From Paenibacillus macerans (lineage in GTDB: Bacteria; Bacillota; Bacilli; Paenibacillales; Paenibacillaceae), in contig NZ_UGSI01000001.1 of assembly GCF_900454495.1 (NCBI RefSeq), forward strand, positions 3,596,001 through 3,660,000: a stretch of DNA of 64,000 nt, read 5' to 3'. Below, piece by piece: positions 1 to 7,908 of this stretch. A model generated the notes under the pieces. That model made no database searches. It was not told the DNA's origin and was given only the letters and a program-made list of their open reading frames with translations. Every line of letters starts with the position of its first letter. Positions within the stretch are counted from its first letter, which is position 1. A program made the position numbers and the translations under genes.

Positions 1-803
1 GTCAATACCGGATGCTTGGCATATTTCCGCAGGTTGGCCGGGCGGTACAGCACCGGACGGAAGAAATACCAGCGCTCCAGCGCTTTGCGGAAGCCTCCCC
101 GCTCCGAAGTCAACGTACGGTCCATCACCGAAAAATAGTAAGCTTTTTTGCTGAGCAATTCGCGCAGCAGCACTTTTTTCTCATCGTGATAGATTTTGCC
201 GAACGTCGCGCGCCGGACAATCCCGCCCTGTTCGAGATAGCGGAGGGTGGGCTGAATCTCTTCAAACGAAATCTGCTGCGACTTGAAGCCCCCGGTACCG
301 ACATAAGCTTCCATTCTCCAGAAGCGCGCCGCCTCGATCGACCTTTTCCCCAACTCCTCCCCGGCGTTGTTGAGGACATTCCGTTCAAATACTTTGACTT
401 TGGAAAAAAAATTGCCGGCATGCGTAAACGCCTGTTCAGGCACCACAAGCGCGCCCACCTCCGGATGAGCCTCGAAGTAATCGATCCCGCCGCGCAGCAA
501 ATGATCGTCCAAAATCATGTCGGAATCGATCACAAGCAAATAATCGGCGCCCGCCTGGCGCGCCGCTTCTACCGCCTTGACCCGGGCCACGCCGCGTTCG
601 CCGTGCGGCAGTTCCAGCAGCGTAACGGGATAGGGAGCGGCGGACGCCTTGCTGCGGATGACCGCAACCGTATCGTCCGTGGAGCCGTCATCGGCGATAA
701 AAATCTCCAGGCCGGGGTAGTTTTGGCGCATACAGCTGTCCAGACACGCCTCCACACTGGAGGCGTTATTATACGTCGTAAACACGATCCCCGCTTTCTT
801 CAT
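1..803 (-). CDS. Family 2 glycosyltransferase (C-terminus beyond window)
   Basis: This GT-A fold glycosyltransferase probably transfers a sugar from a nucleotide sugar during surface polysaccharide synthesis. The N-terminus reads MKKAGIVFTTYNNASSVEACLDS, interrupted here only by the window edge at its far end. It carries the GT2 motif ADDGST at about residues 41-46 and a DxD-like motif (LLVIDSDMIL). The ATG at 803 is preceded by AAAGGAG and overlaps the end of the upstream glycosyltransferase gene by 35 bases, which argues for one transcription unit. About 267 codons are visible; the stop lies before base 1. The acceptor and donor cannot be read from sequence. Confidence 0.85.
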   Translation of the reverse strand, partial: MKKAGIVFTTYNNASSVEACLDSCMRQNYPGLEIFIADDGSTDDTVAVIRSKASAAPYPVTLLELPHGERGVARVKAVEAARQAGADYLLVIDSDMILDDHLLRGGIDYFEAHPEVGALVVPEQAFTHAGNFFSKVKVFERNVLNNAGEELGKRSIEAARFWRMEAYVGTGGFKSQQISFEEIQPTLRYLEQGGIVRRATFGKIYHDEKKVLLRELLSKKAYYFSVMDRTLTSERGGFRKALERWYFFRPVLYRPANLRKYAKHPVL

Positions 804-1995
804 GATGCTGTTCTCCTTTCGTCAAGCTGTCCATCCAGCGGCCGAACACGGCTCCGGTATTGTCGAAATGAAATTGGCGCGAAAATTGATGCGCCCGCCG
901 CCGGATCGCTTCATACTCGCCGGGGTTTTCGACGACCCTTTGCATTTGCGCCGCCAAACCGTGCACGTCTCCATGGATCGTCAAATAGCCGCATTTACCG
1001 AAATCGGTCGCGTCAATCAGTCCCGCCGTGTTGCTGACGATGCTTGGCGTACCGACCGCCGCGGCTTCCGTCACGGTCAGCCCCCAGCCCTCCCGCCGCG
1101 AAGGAAAAACAAGCGCATGGCAGCGGCTCATCAGCTCCAGCTTCTTCTCCTGCGTGACAAAGCCGTGAAAGAAAATGTCCGCCTCCAGCGCGGTTTCCTT
1201 ACGGTCGTCCGGCTCCGCGCTCCGTAAGCCGTACCGTTCCAGCAGCGGCCGCAGCTGCTTTTGCACATAGGCCTTGTCGGTTTTTCCGGCGATCCACAGC
1301 ACCGCGTCGGGGTACTTTTGCTTGAACTCTCCGAAGGCCTGAATCGCCAGATCGATGCCTTTATATTTGACGAACCTCCCTACGTACAGAAATGTAGGCC
1401 GCCGCTGCTTGGGCAGAAAGCGCTGCTCGGGCCAATGCTCGAATTCGATCCCTTCGGGAACGATCTGGATCCGGCCGGCCTGAAAACCCAGCTTCACCAA
1501 ATCGCTGCGGGTCGAGGGGGAAACCGTCAGCGCCCGGTCCTTCCTGGCCAAGCGAAGCAGCAGCGGTTCCAGCACATAACCGACGGCGCCCGGCAGCGGG
1601 CCCAGGTTATGAAACCAGATTTCCCTCGTCAATTGGTGGATAAAAAAGATACGCTTGGACGGCGGCACCCACAACCGGGTGAAAAACTGGTGGGTATTGC
1701 ATTGGTTGACCACATAATCGATGGCTTTGCGGTGACGCCAATAGTACAGCATGGCATGCACGATCACACTAAACGTGTTGCCGGCTCTCAGGTAAGTTAC
1801 TCCATCCGCTTCCTCCCGCGTTTTGGCGCCGGGAAAACGCGGCGAAAAGTGAATAAACCGCAAGCGCGGATTCGCCGAGCGCTTTAGCATTTCATGCGTG
1901 AATATCTCCGCCCCGCCGCTTTTCGGAGAGAAAATATCCCGCCACGACAGCAGCAAAATGACCGTTTCCCCGGGATTACTGCGGATATTTCTCAT
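769..1995 (-). CDS. Family 4 glycosyltransferase
   Basis: A retaining GT-B glycosyltransferase of 408 residues. The C-terminal nucleotide-sugar domain shows FLYVGRFVKYKGIDLAIQAF and the E-x7-E type motif in SRREGWGLTVTEAAAVGTPS, both typical of GT4. The N-terminal half has the acceptor-side sequence SWRDIFSPKSGGAEIFTHEM. The ATG at 1995 is chosen over an upstream in-frame start because AGGGAGGG precedes it. It overlaps the end of the flippase gene by 20 bases and the start of the next GT2 gene by 35 bases, so the genes are translationally close. Likely builds an exopolysaccharide or cell-surface glycan; substrate unknown. Confidence 0.9.
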   Translation of the reverse strand: MRNIRSNPGETVILLLSWRDIFSPKSGGAEIFTHEMLKRSANPRLRFIHFSPRFPGAKTREEADGVTYLRAGNTFSVIVHAMLYYWRHRKAIDYVVNQCNTHQFFTRLWVPPSKRIFFIHQLTREIWFHNLGPLPGAVGYVLEPLLLRLARKDRALTVSPSTRSDLVKLGFQAGRIQIVPEGIEFEHWPEQRFLPKQRRPTFLYVGRFVKYKGIDLAIQAFGEFKQKYPDAVLWIAGKTDKAYVQKQLRPLLERYGLRSAEPDDRKETALEADIFFHGFVTQEKKLELMSRCHALVFPSRREGWGLTVTEAAAVGTPSIVSNTAGLIDATDFGKCGYLTIHGDVHGLAAQMQRVVENPGEYEAIRRRAHQFSRQFHFDNTGAVFGRWMDSLTKGEQHHEESGDRVYDV

Positions 1996-3220
1996 ACATA
2001 GCCCTCCCTTTGATCCGTCTAAAGCCCAGCGCGGCATCGGCGGCAAAACCGGCCGCAATCCCTCCATATACGGCAAGCTGCGCCAGCTGCAACTCTTCCG
2101 GCGTGCGGTGCCGGAGGCCGAAACTTAGCAACAGCGCCGCCGCCCCGGCCGCCAGCCACAGCATAAAACGTCTGCGTCCGGTCAGCACATGCAGATGCGC
2201 GAAAAACAGCACGGCCGCAAGCAGCCAGTACACCGCGCCTCCAAGCGGAAGATACCGCTCCGCCGCCTGATAGCCGGGACCGAACAGCAGCGGGAGTGAC
2301 AACGGAAACAGCCAGGCGGAACCGGCATAAACAAACCCCGCGCAGCCCAGCATAAATCCCCCGAACAGTAAAACCTGCTTCCTCAGCGCGGCCCTGTCCC
2401 CCGCCTTCGCCCCAAGTTTGGGCACAAATGCCGTGATCACGCTAAACGCCACAAAATAAACGAGCTGGCTGTACTTGAGCGCGATTGCATATACGCCGGC
2501 ATCTGCCGGCAAATAACGCTGTACGGCGAGCATATCAATCGACGTGAAAAACAATATGAACAGATTCATGAGCAGCGTGTCCATCCAATCCCGGCCCAGA
2601 CTCTTCAGCGGTTTGCCGCGAAGCGAACCGTCCGCGGGGGATGCGGGTCCGGCGCTTTTTCGTTCCGTAAGCCAACCGTGCGCAAGCGCTAAAATCATGC
2701 CCGCGGCCAGCGCCAGCATCAAGCTCCAAACTTCCAGCCCCAACGGAACGCAAACGAAGATGACGGCCAGCTTGCCGCCAACCTCGAGGTAAAAATTGAC
2801 GTTCAGCGCCAGCATCCGCTCGCGCCCTTGCATGCTCCCTCTGAACAGGCTGACCAGAATATGCATGGACACCACTGCGTACAACAGGATCAGCGCTCCG
2901 CCGTCCACGTTGAGCAAGCGGACAAGCAGCGGATGGGCGCCGCCCAGCGCGGCAAAAACAGCGGCAGCGGCCAACGCCGGAACAAGCGCTCCCCCCGGGA
3001 ACCCGCCGCCGGCTTTGTTTTGCGAAACAAGCTTGGCCGCTAGCAGCTGGACGGATAAGCCGAGTACGGACAGCAGGGCGAACAAAGCCAGCAGCGCGTT
3101 GGCCTGCCCGTACTGATCCTCGGTCAAATACCAGCTTGCGGCCATATGGAAGAAGAAATTGAACGCATTCAGCAGCACATTAAACAACGGAAAAACGAGC
3201 GCACGCCATCTCCGCAGCAT
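1976..3220 (-). CDS. Polysaccharide flippase-like membrane protein
   Basis: A 414-residue integral membrane protein with about 12 hydrophobic segments, resembling the oligosaccharide flippase (Wzx/MATE-like, MOP) superfamily. It starts MLRRWRALVFPLFN and has the pattern LTEDQYGQANALLALFALL seen near the N-terminus of this family. Its position between glycosyltransferase genes supports export of a lipid-linked glycan across the membrane. The ATG at 3220 lies 4 bases after the stop of the upstream GT2 gene; the ribosome binding site is weak (AGG), suggesting coupled translation. An upstream in-frame start at 3322 would overlap the GT2 gene by nearly 100 bases and is rejected. Confidence 0.78.
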   Translation of the reverse strand: MLRRWRALVFPLFNVLLNAFNFFFHMAASWYLTEDQYGQANALLALFALLSVLGLSVQLLAAKLVSQNKAGGGFPGGALVPALAAAAVFAALGGAHPLLVRLLNVDGGALILLYAVVSMHILVSLFRGSMQGRERMLALNVNFYLEVGGKLAVIFVCVPLGLEVWSLMLALAAGMILALAHGWLTERKSAGPASPADGSLRGKPLKSLGRDWMDTLLMNLFILFFTSIDMLAVQRYLPADAGVYAIALKYSQLVYFVAFSVITAFVPKLGAKAGDRAALRKQVLLFGGFMLGCAGFVYAGSAWLFPLSLPLLFGPGYQAAERYLPLGGAVYWLLAAVLFFAHLHVLTGRRRFMLWLAAGAAALLLSFGLRHRTPEELQLAQLAVYGGIAAGFAADAALGFRRIKGRAMYEKYPQ

Positions 3221-3224
3221 AGGG

Positions 3225-4361
3225 CTACCTAATCCGCCGATCAAGGCGCCAAATATCCACCAGCGAACGCATAAACCGGACGGAATCCCGCCACACCTCG
3301 ATGTGCGAGCCGTCGCGGTCAATACATTCGACGGGCAGCTGCAGCACCCGCAGCTTCAGCTTCTTGGCGATGAACATCATTTCCAGATCAACGGCCAAGC
3401 CCAGCTCTTCTTTTAAATGGGGAAATATCCGCCGCACGGCGACAGCGCTCATCACCTTCAGACCGGTCTGCGAGTCGATGACTCCCGCCGGCAAAAAGGG
3501 CTTGGACACGATCCGTTTGCACTTGCTGATCCAAAACCTCAACCGCGACCGGTTCTCCGCGGAGTCGTCCTTCGTGCCGATGATGATGTCATAGTAGCCC
3601 ATTTTGACGATATTGATCATCCGGGCAATGTCCTCGATAAAAAAGGAATCGTCGGCGTCCACAAACACAAAATAATCGGCTTCGATGGTGCGCATCCCTT
3701 CAAGATAGGTGCCGGCTTTACGGGTATTCCTCCCCAGTTTTCTGGCGCTTACCAGCGGAATGACGTTATCGTTATCGTTATCGTTGATCCGGCCTGCCGC
3801 CAGATTCGTCTCCCGCTCGATCCCTTCAAGCAGTTCCAGCGTCCGGTCCTCGCTGCCGTCGTCGATCAAATAAATGGAGCCCTCGATGAGATGGGCCTGA
3901 ATATAGGCCTGCAGGCGTTCGCAAAAGCGGCGCACATGCCTGAAACGCTGTTCTTCATTGTAAACGGAGAGGATAAAAGCGGTATGCGGGCCTTCCGAGA
4001 GAAATTCCGGATGCAGCTGCCGCTGAATTTCCAGCAGCAGTTTGCTACGGTAATTCTCTTTCCAGTGGATCAGACTGATTCTTCCCACCCCGCGAATACG
4101 GATGAGATCATTATCGCTTAACGCGGCTCCCATATCTGTGATGAGAAGCAAAGCAACCTCCGGCAGCGATGCGCGGATGGTGTTGGAGGCGGCAATAGCC
4201 CGCTCGGGATCCGCATAATCGACAATGCAGCAAAGCACGGGCTGAAGCAGAATATCCGCGCGCGGTTCCGCAAAATATTTAACCGCATAGAACCGGTTAA
4301 TTTCCGTATAGGAAATGTTTCTCTCGCGGTCCGTGAATATTACGACATCTCTATCTCTCAC
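3225..4361 (-). CDS. GT2 glycosyltransferase with extra N-terminal domain
   Basis: A 378-residue protein. The GT-A domain begins near residue 125 (HTAFILSVYNEEQRFRHV) and resembles dolichyl-phosphate/polyprenyl-phosphate glycosyltransferases: YLIDDGSEDRTLELL, then DYFVFVDADDSFFIEDIARM with the metal-binding DxDD, then GVIDSQTGLKVMSA. The first 120 residues are not part of the catalytic domain; they look alpha/beta (LLQPVLCCIVDYADPERAI, EVALLLITDMG) and I cannot assign them. GTG at 4361 is preferred over ATG at 4376 because GGAGG sits 8 bases before the GTG. It is the first gene of the glycan cluster. Confidence 0.87.
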   Translation of the reverse strand: MRDRDVVIFTDRERNISYTEINRFYAVKYFAEPRADILLQPVLCCIVDYADPERAIAASNTIRASLPEVALLLITDMGAALSDNDLIRIRGVGRISLIHWKENYRSKLLLEIQRQLHPEFLSEGPHTAFILSVYNEEQRFRHVRRFCERLQAYIQAHLIEGSIYLIDDGSEDRTLELLEGIERETNLAAGRINDNDNDNVIPLVSARKLGRNTRKAGTYLEGMRTIEADYFVFVDADDSFFIEDIARMINIVKMGYYDIIIGTKDDSAENRSRLRFWISKCKRIVSKPFLPAGVIDSQTGLKVMSAVAVRRIFPHLKEELGLAVDLEMMFIAKKLKLRVLQLPVECIDRDGSHIEVWRDSVRFMRSLVDIWRLDRRIR

Positions 4362-4461
4362 AATGAAAACCTCCATTACCTTTCGTTTCCATTGTGCGAA
4401 ATGAATTTTAAGAAGATTTGCGTCAAAATATAAAGGAATTATGAAGTTTATTTGCGCTTTT

Positions 4462-4491
4462 TTAACAATTTATGAGCTTATTTGATAAAAT
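4462..4491 (+). promoter_or_regulatory. SigA-type promoter for candidate small RNA
   Basis: TTAACA (4462-4467) and TAAAAT (4486-4491) are separated by 18 bases and point rightwards into the structured region that ends in an intrinsic terminator. No protein gene follows on this strand. Confidence 0.4.
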
Positions 4492-4497
4492 AACTTG

Positions 4498-4634
4498 CGA
4501 ACCCTGGCGGAAAATTGTTGAACTATCGGCGCCGTAAACGAGGACTGCCCCATCCTGGAGCCACCAGGCCGATGTTCGTATCTTGCGATGAAGAGTCATC
4601 GGGGCGATTTGGGGCAAAAGCCCCGCTTTTTTAC
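4498..4634 (+). ncRNA. Candidate structured small RNA
   Basis: About 137 nt between a promoter-like pair and an intrinsic terminator, with no convincing open reading frame. Nested pairing is visible: CGAAC (4498-4502) with GTTCG (4574-4578), ATCGGC (4525-4530) with GCCGAT (4568-4573), and CCTGG (4554-4558) with CCAGG (4564-4568). A hairpin CGATG-aagagt-CATCG follows, then the terminator. I do not recognise it as a known riboswitch or sRNA. It is divergent from the glycosyltransferase operon. The assignment is inference from structure only. Confidence 0.4.
4611..4632 (+). terminator. Intrinsic terminator of candidate small RNA
   Basis: GGGGC-aaaa-GCCCC followed by a run of six T after one GC step. 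No protein gene lies upstream on the plus strand, so it supports a short non-coding transcript. Confidence 0.65.
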
Positions 4635-4986
4635 AGGATGAAATAAATCGGTCGTAAACCTTGGGAGAATTACTTGACGCGCCGCGAGGCATCCACGAGC
4701 TGGAGCGTATCACTTAACGCAGCCCGGAGCGGTAATCAAGAAAGATTACTTGAGTTTAGGAGGGGAACAGGTAGTTTGATTGGAAAAAATCCAATAGATT
4801 ACGCCCAAATCTCCCGTTTTCCGCCCTGCCGAGCCTATCTATTGGAAATATCCAATCAAACGGCTGTATTTTCCATTCAATTTCCATTATATTGGATATA
4901 TCCAATGGCAATGTCATCTGTAAGAAGGACCGCTGGAACGAATTCCTCCGGCGGTCCCTTTGATGGGCAAAACAAATCTCTACTGG

Positions 4987-5186
4987 AAATAGAGACAATT
5001 TGTGTACTTATTTTGAGATCCCCCCCTCCTGGGGTAAAATAGCGGAAATTTTCGTCGTTATTTGGGGATTAAGCTGGAAAAAAGCGTCTGTTTGACGCCA
5101 TCTATCTAAAATAGCGATCAAAAATTCCTTTATTTCTGCTGTATACCCTTTTTGGGAGGAAATAGGTCCATTTTTCACCGTTATTT
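4987..5186. repeat. Four-unit ladder repeat, copy L1
   Basis: Four 27-nt imperfect palindromes of the form AAATA-N17-TATTT start at 4987, 5037, 5109 and 5160 (spacings 50, 72, 51). Outer arms approximate AAATAGCG and CGCTATTT. The sequence between units is not a gene. The same architecture occurs at 16995, 26612, 31538 and 52991. L1 lies downstream of the hexulose isomerase gene and upstream of the glycosyltransferase cluster. Confidence 0.85.
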
Positions 5187-5235
5187 CCAGGAACTTTACA
5201 AAAACGCAGGCCGTGGGTTCCCCTCCGCACCCGCA

Positions 5236-5276
5236 AAAAGCCCTTAAATCTCCCCGAGGGTGATTTAAGGGCTTTT
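5236..5276. terminator. Bidirectional terminator after hxlB
   Basis: Perfect 15-bp arms AAAAGCCCTTAAATC and GATTTAAGGGCTTTT flank an 11-base loop, giving a T-run on both strands. It lies 48 bases past the stop of the minus-strand hexulose isomerase gene and closes the sugar operon. Confidence 0.85.
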
Positions 5277-5323
5277 ATTGCGTAATATTCAACTGTCCAA
5301 GGACCCGCCGCCCGAGACCTGCT

Positions 5324-5887
5324 TTACTCGAGATTGGCGTGGCGTGCGAACATGTCTTCGTCGGTTTGTCCAGTCTCCTGCTTCAAGTCGATGATGATGC
5401 TGTCATAGATTAGCCAGCTTAGCTGCTCGAAGGAGGAGCCTTTGGTCTGGATCGACGCCGCTTTGCCTGCTTCCTGGTTCACCTTGGAGGTAACGCCGGG
5501 AATTTTGATGCAGGCCGAAGCCAGAGAACCGATCGTATTCGCCGGAAAAATCGTCAAGGTAGCCAGTGTTGCCCCCTGATCGAGTGCCTTTTGCGCCATT
5601 GCCTTCAGGCTGGCCGTTTCGCCGGAGCCGGAGCCGATGATCAGCAGATCGCCCGGCTGAATCGACGGTGTCGTCGGTTCCCCGACAAAATAAGCGCTAA
5701 ACCCCAAATGCATCAGGCGGTTGGCGAATCCCCTGGCGGCGAAGCCGGAACGGCCCGCCCCCGCCACGAACACGCGCTTGGCCTTGGCAATCAGGTCCTT
5801 AACCGCTTCGACCTCCCCACCGTCAACCTGCTTTGCGTCCTCCGCAAGCTCTTCCAATATCGCCAGCAAATTACCGCATGGTTTCAT
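5324..5887 (-). CDS. hxlB: 6-phospho-3-hexuloisomerase
   Basis: A 187-residue SIS-domain isomerase that interconverts D-arabino-3-hexulose 6-phosphate and fructose 6-phosphate (ribulose monophosphate pathway). The SIS signature VFVAGAGRSGFAARGFANRLMHLG and the GSGSGETASL phosphate-binding segment are present, and the length fits the family. It follows the hexulose-phosphate synthase gene by 90 bases on the same strand, the usual hxlA-hxlB pairing. The context here is a PTS polyol operon rather than an isolated formaldehyde locus, so it may feed 3-hexulose phosphate into glycolysis as well as fix or release formaldehyde. Confidence 0.92.
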   Translation of the reverse strand: MKPCGNLLAILEELAEDAKQVDGGEVEAVKDLIAKAKRVFVAGAGRSGFAARGFANRLMHLGFSAYFVGEPTTPSIQPGDLLIIGSGSGETASLKAMAQKALDQGATLATLTIFPANTIGSLASACIKIPGVTSKVNQEAGKAASIQTKGSSFEQLSWLIYDSIIIDLKQETGQTDEDMFARHANLE

Positions 5888-5977
5888 TACCGCATCTCTC
5901 CCTACGTTTTCACTGTATTCCCCATCTTCATCAAACTTACTTACTTACAATTCAACTCACTATCCTCACAAGCATTT

Positions 5978-6613
5978 TCACACTCTTCGCGCCATTGCTT
6001 CTTTAATCAGCCGCGCTTCCTTGACCGGGTCGGCCGCATGGGTGATCCCCGTTCCCACGATGATGATGTCGGGTTCGAGCGCGACATATTTGTCGATTGT
6101 GCTGCTGTTGATGCCGCCAGCGACGGCGATTTTGGCCGATTTGGCATGGGCCTTCATCACCTTCAGATCATCGATCGGCCGTCTGCCGGCCGCCTGTTGA
6201 TCAGCCCCCGTATGGACAGCCAGCACATGAACGCCTAAGCCTTCGAGCTCGTTGATTTTGTCCGGCAGATTGTCCACGCAAATCATGTCGACCACCAGTT
6301 GCTTGCCGAACTCGTCCGCCGCCCTCAGACAGGCTTGGATCGTCAGCGCATCGGTAACCCCAAGCGCCGTTACATATTCGGCCCCGGCATCGAAAGCCAG
6401 TTTCGATTCAAAAAAGCCGCCATCCATAATTTTTTCGTCGGATAAAATTTCTTTGTCCGGAAAACGCTCCTTAAACGTTCTGACCGCGTTCATGCCTTCG
6501 GCGATGACGAACGGGGTACCGATTTCGATAATATCTACGTAGTCCTTTACCCTTTCGGCAAATTCCAGCGCTTCCTCCAGTTTCAATTCATCCAATGCCA
6601 GCTGCAGTTTCAT
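5978..6613 (-). CDS. hxlA: 3-hexulose-6-phosphate synthase
   Basis: A 211-residue TIM-barrel enzyme of the orotidine decarboxylase suprafamily. It condenses ribulose 5-phosphate with formaldehyde, or runs in reverse. Family signatures seen: MKLQLALDELKLEEAL, DIIEIGTPFVIAEGM, LSDEKIMDGGFFES with the DxK catalytic motif region, and IAVAGGINSSTI/VGTGIT phosphate-binding loops. The related 3-keto-L-gulonate-6-phosphate decarboxylase (UlaD) cannot be fully excluded, but the adjoining isomerase favours HxlA. ATG at 6613 has GAGGAGA 9 bases upstream. A MITE-like element separates it from dhaK, so it may have its own transcript. Confidence 0.9.
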   Translation of the reverse strand: MKLQLALDELKLEEALEFAERVKDYVDIIEIGTPFVIAEGMNAVRTFKERFPDKEILSDEKIMDGGFFESKLAFDAGAEYVTALGVTDALTIQACLRAADEFGKQLVVDMICVDNLPDKINELEGLGVHVLAVHTGADQQAAGRRPIDDLKVMKAHAKSAKIAVAGGINSSTIDKYVALEPDIIIVGTGITHAADPVKEARLIKEAMARRV

Positions 6614-6637
6614 CTTCCTGTCTCCTCTCCAATTTTT

Positions 6638-6863
6638 AGAGGTTGTTCAAAAAGTCATCTTTCCATGACGAAGCAGCTCATGAAGTGGATTCGACGTCGA
6701 ATCTTGAATTCAGCCGGGCCAAGCATATGCTTCCGAAACCGTTTTCTCCGAAAACGTTCAGCTCCGCTACTCAGTCCCTAGCTTCATCCAACCTAAAGCG
6801 TTTTGAAAAAACGCACTTCGGAAGCATACGCTTCGGTCCTGAAAACCCGACTTTTTGAACTAC
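6638..6863. mobile_element. MITE-like element M1
   Basis: About 226 bp bounded by inverted ends: AGAGGTTGTTCAAAAAGTC (6638-6656) and GACTTTTTGAACTAC (6849-6863). The interior matches the 23191-23515 copy (shared blocks around GCCGGGCC, AAGCATATGCTTCCG and TCCCTAGCTTCATCCA). No transposase is encoded. It sits in the leader of hxlA, ending about 15 bases before the ribosome binding site. Confidence 0.75.
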
Positions 6864-6896
6864 ACTATTTAAATTACACTATTTCAACTCGCACTA

Positions 6897-7895
6897 TTAG
6901 TATTTGACGGCAGGGCATTGACCCGGATAATCCAGGAGCACCTTCAATTCCTCGTCCAGGCGCACAATCGTGAGCGACGCGCCGTTCATATCCAGGGACG
7001 TGACGTAATTGCCGATAAACGTGCGGTCGATCCGGTGTCCTTGTCCCGTCAGGAGCTCTGCCACTTTGTCGTAAAGCACATACAGTTCCATCAGCGGGGT
7101 CGCGCCCAAACCGGACAGTAGGACGGCCAGGTTCTCCGACCCCTCGAAAGCAAAGTCCCGCAGGATGGCGCCGGTCATTTCTGCGGCGATTTCGTCCGCC
7201 GTCCCCAGCGGCTGCACCCGGATCCCCGGCTCGCCGTGATGGCCGATCCCGAACTCCATTTTGCCTTCCTCAATGGTGAAATTGGGAGAGCCGGCCGCCG
7301 GAATCGTGCAGGAGCCAAGTCCGACGCAGATGCTGCGCGTGTTGTCGGCGGCTTTTTGCGCAGCGGCTACAACTTCATCCAACGAGCCGCCCATCGCCGC
7401 CCGCGCGCCCCCGGCCTTCCACATGAACAGGCCGCCGGCAATGCCATGCCGCTTCTCCCGGGTTTCCGGCGGTGATGAAGCTATATCGTCCGTGGCGGTC
7501 ACATACTTCACGGTAATCCCTTCGTCTTCCGCAAGCTGCACCGCCATTTTGACGTTCATGTTGTCGCCCGCGTAATTGCCGAACAGGCAGGCCACCCCTT
7601 GGCCGGAATCGGCTTCGACGATGGCGTCAAAGAACGATTGGGCCGGCGGAGAAGCGAAAACTTCGCCGATCGCGGCCGCATCGGCCAGCCCTTCGCCGAC
7701 ATAACCGAGAAAAGCCGGCTCATGGCCGCTGCCGCCGCCGGTGACAATGCCTACCTTGCCCTCCACCGGGGCTTGTATCCTCTTCACCACCCGGTCATTG
7801 CGGTCCGAAAGTTTAACCGTATCACCGTGGGCTTTGACATAACCTTTCAGCATATCGTCCACGATCAGATCGGGATGGTTTACAAAACGCTGCAT
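6897..7895 (-). CDS. dhaK: Dihydroxyacetone kinase subunit DhaK (or related ketose kinase)
   Basis: A 332-residue DhaK-family substrate-binding subunit. GGGSGHEPAF (His near 58), GNYAGDNMN (Asp near 111) and GHHGEPGIR (His near 220, expected to bind the substrate carbonyl covalently) are all conserved. The ATG at 7895 is chosen over a long upstream extension that overlaps dhaL; AAGGAGGG precedes it by 7 bases. It lies 13 bases after dhaL. No DhaM gene is present, although the operon encodes a mannose-family EIIA, which belongs to the same family as the DhaM N-terminal domain. The family also includes kinases for erythrulose and apulose, so the substrate is open. Confidence 0.9.
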   Translation of the reverse strand: MQRFVNHPDLIVDDMLKGYVKAHGDTVKLSDRNDRVVKRIQAPVEGKVGIVTGGGSGHEPAFLGYVGEGLADAAAIGEVFASPPAQSFFDAIVEADSGQGVACLFGNYAGDNMNVKMAVQLAEDEGITVKYVTATDDIASSPPETREKRHGIAGGLFMWKAGGARAAMGGSLDEVVAAAQKAADNTRSICVGLGSCTIPAAGSPNFTIEEGKMEFGIGHHGEPGIRVQPLGTADEIAAEMTGAILRDFAFEGSENLAVLLSGLGATPLMELYVLYDKVAELLTGQGHRIDRTFIGNYVTSLDMNGASLTIVRLDEELKVLLDYPGQCPAVKY

Positions 7896-7908
7896 TCTTA
7901 CGCCCTCC

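Noticed and set aside
12..1037. Long plus-strand ORF over the glycosyltransferase genes
   Set aside because: It is the reverse complement shadow of two recognisable glycosyltransferases and shows no family motif.
4462..4713. 83-codon minus-strand ORF in the 4.4-5.3 kb spacer
   Set aside because: No ribosome binding site or family match, and it overlaps the candidate small RNA and its terminator.
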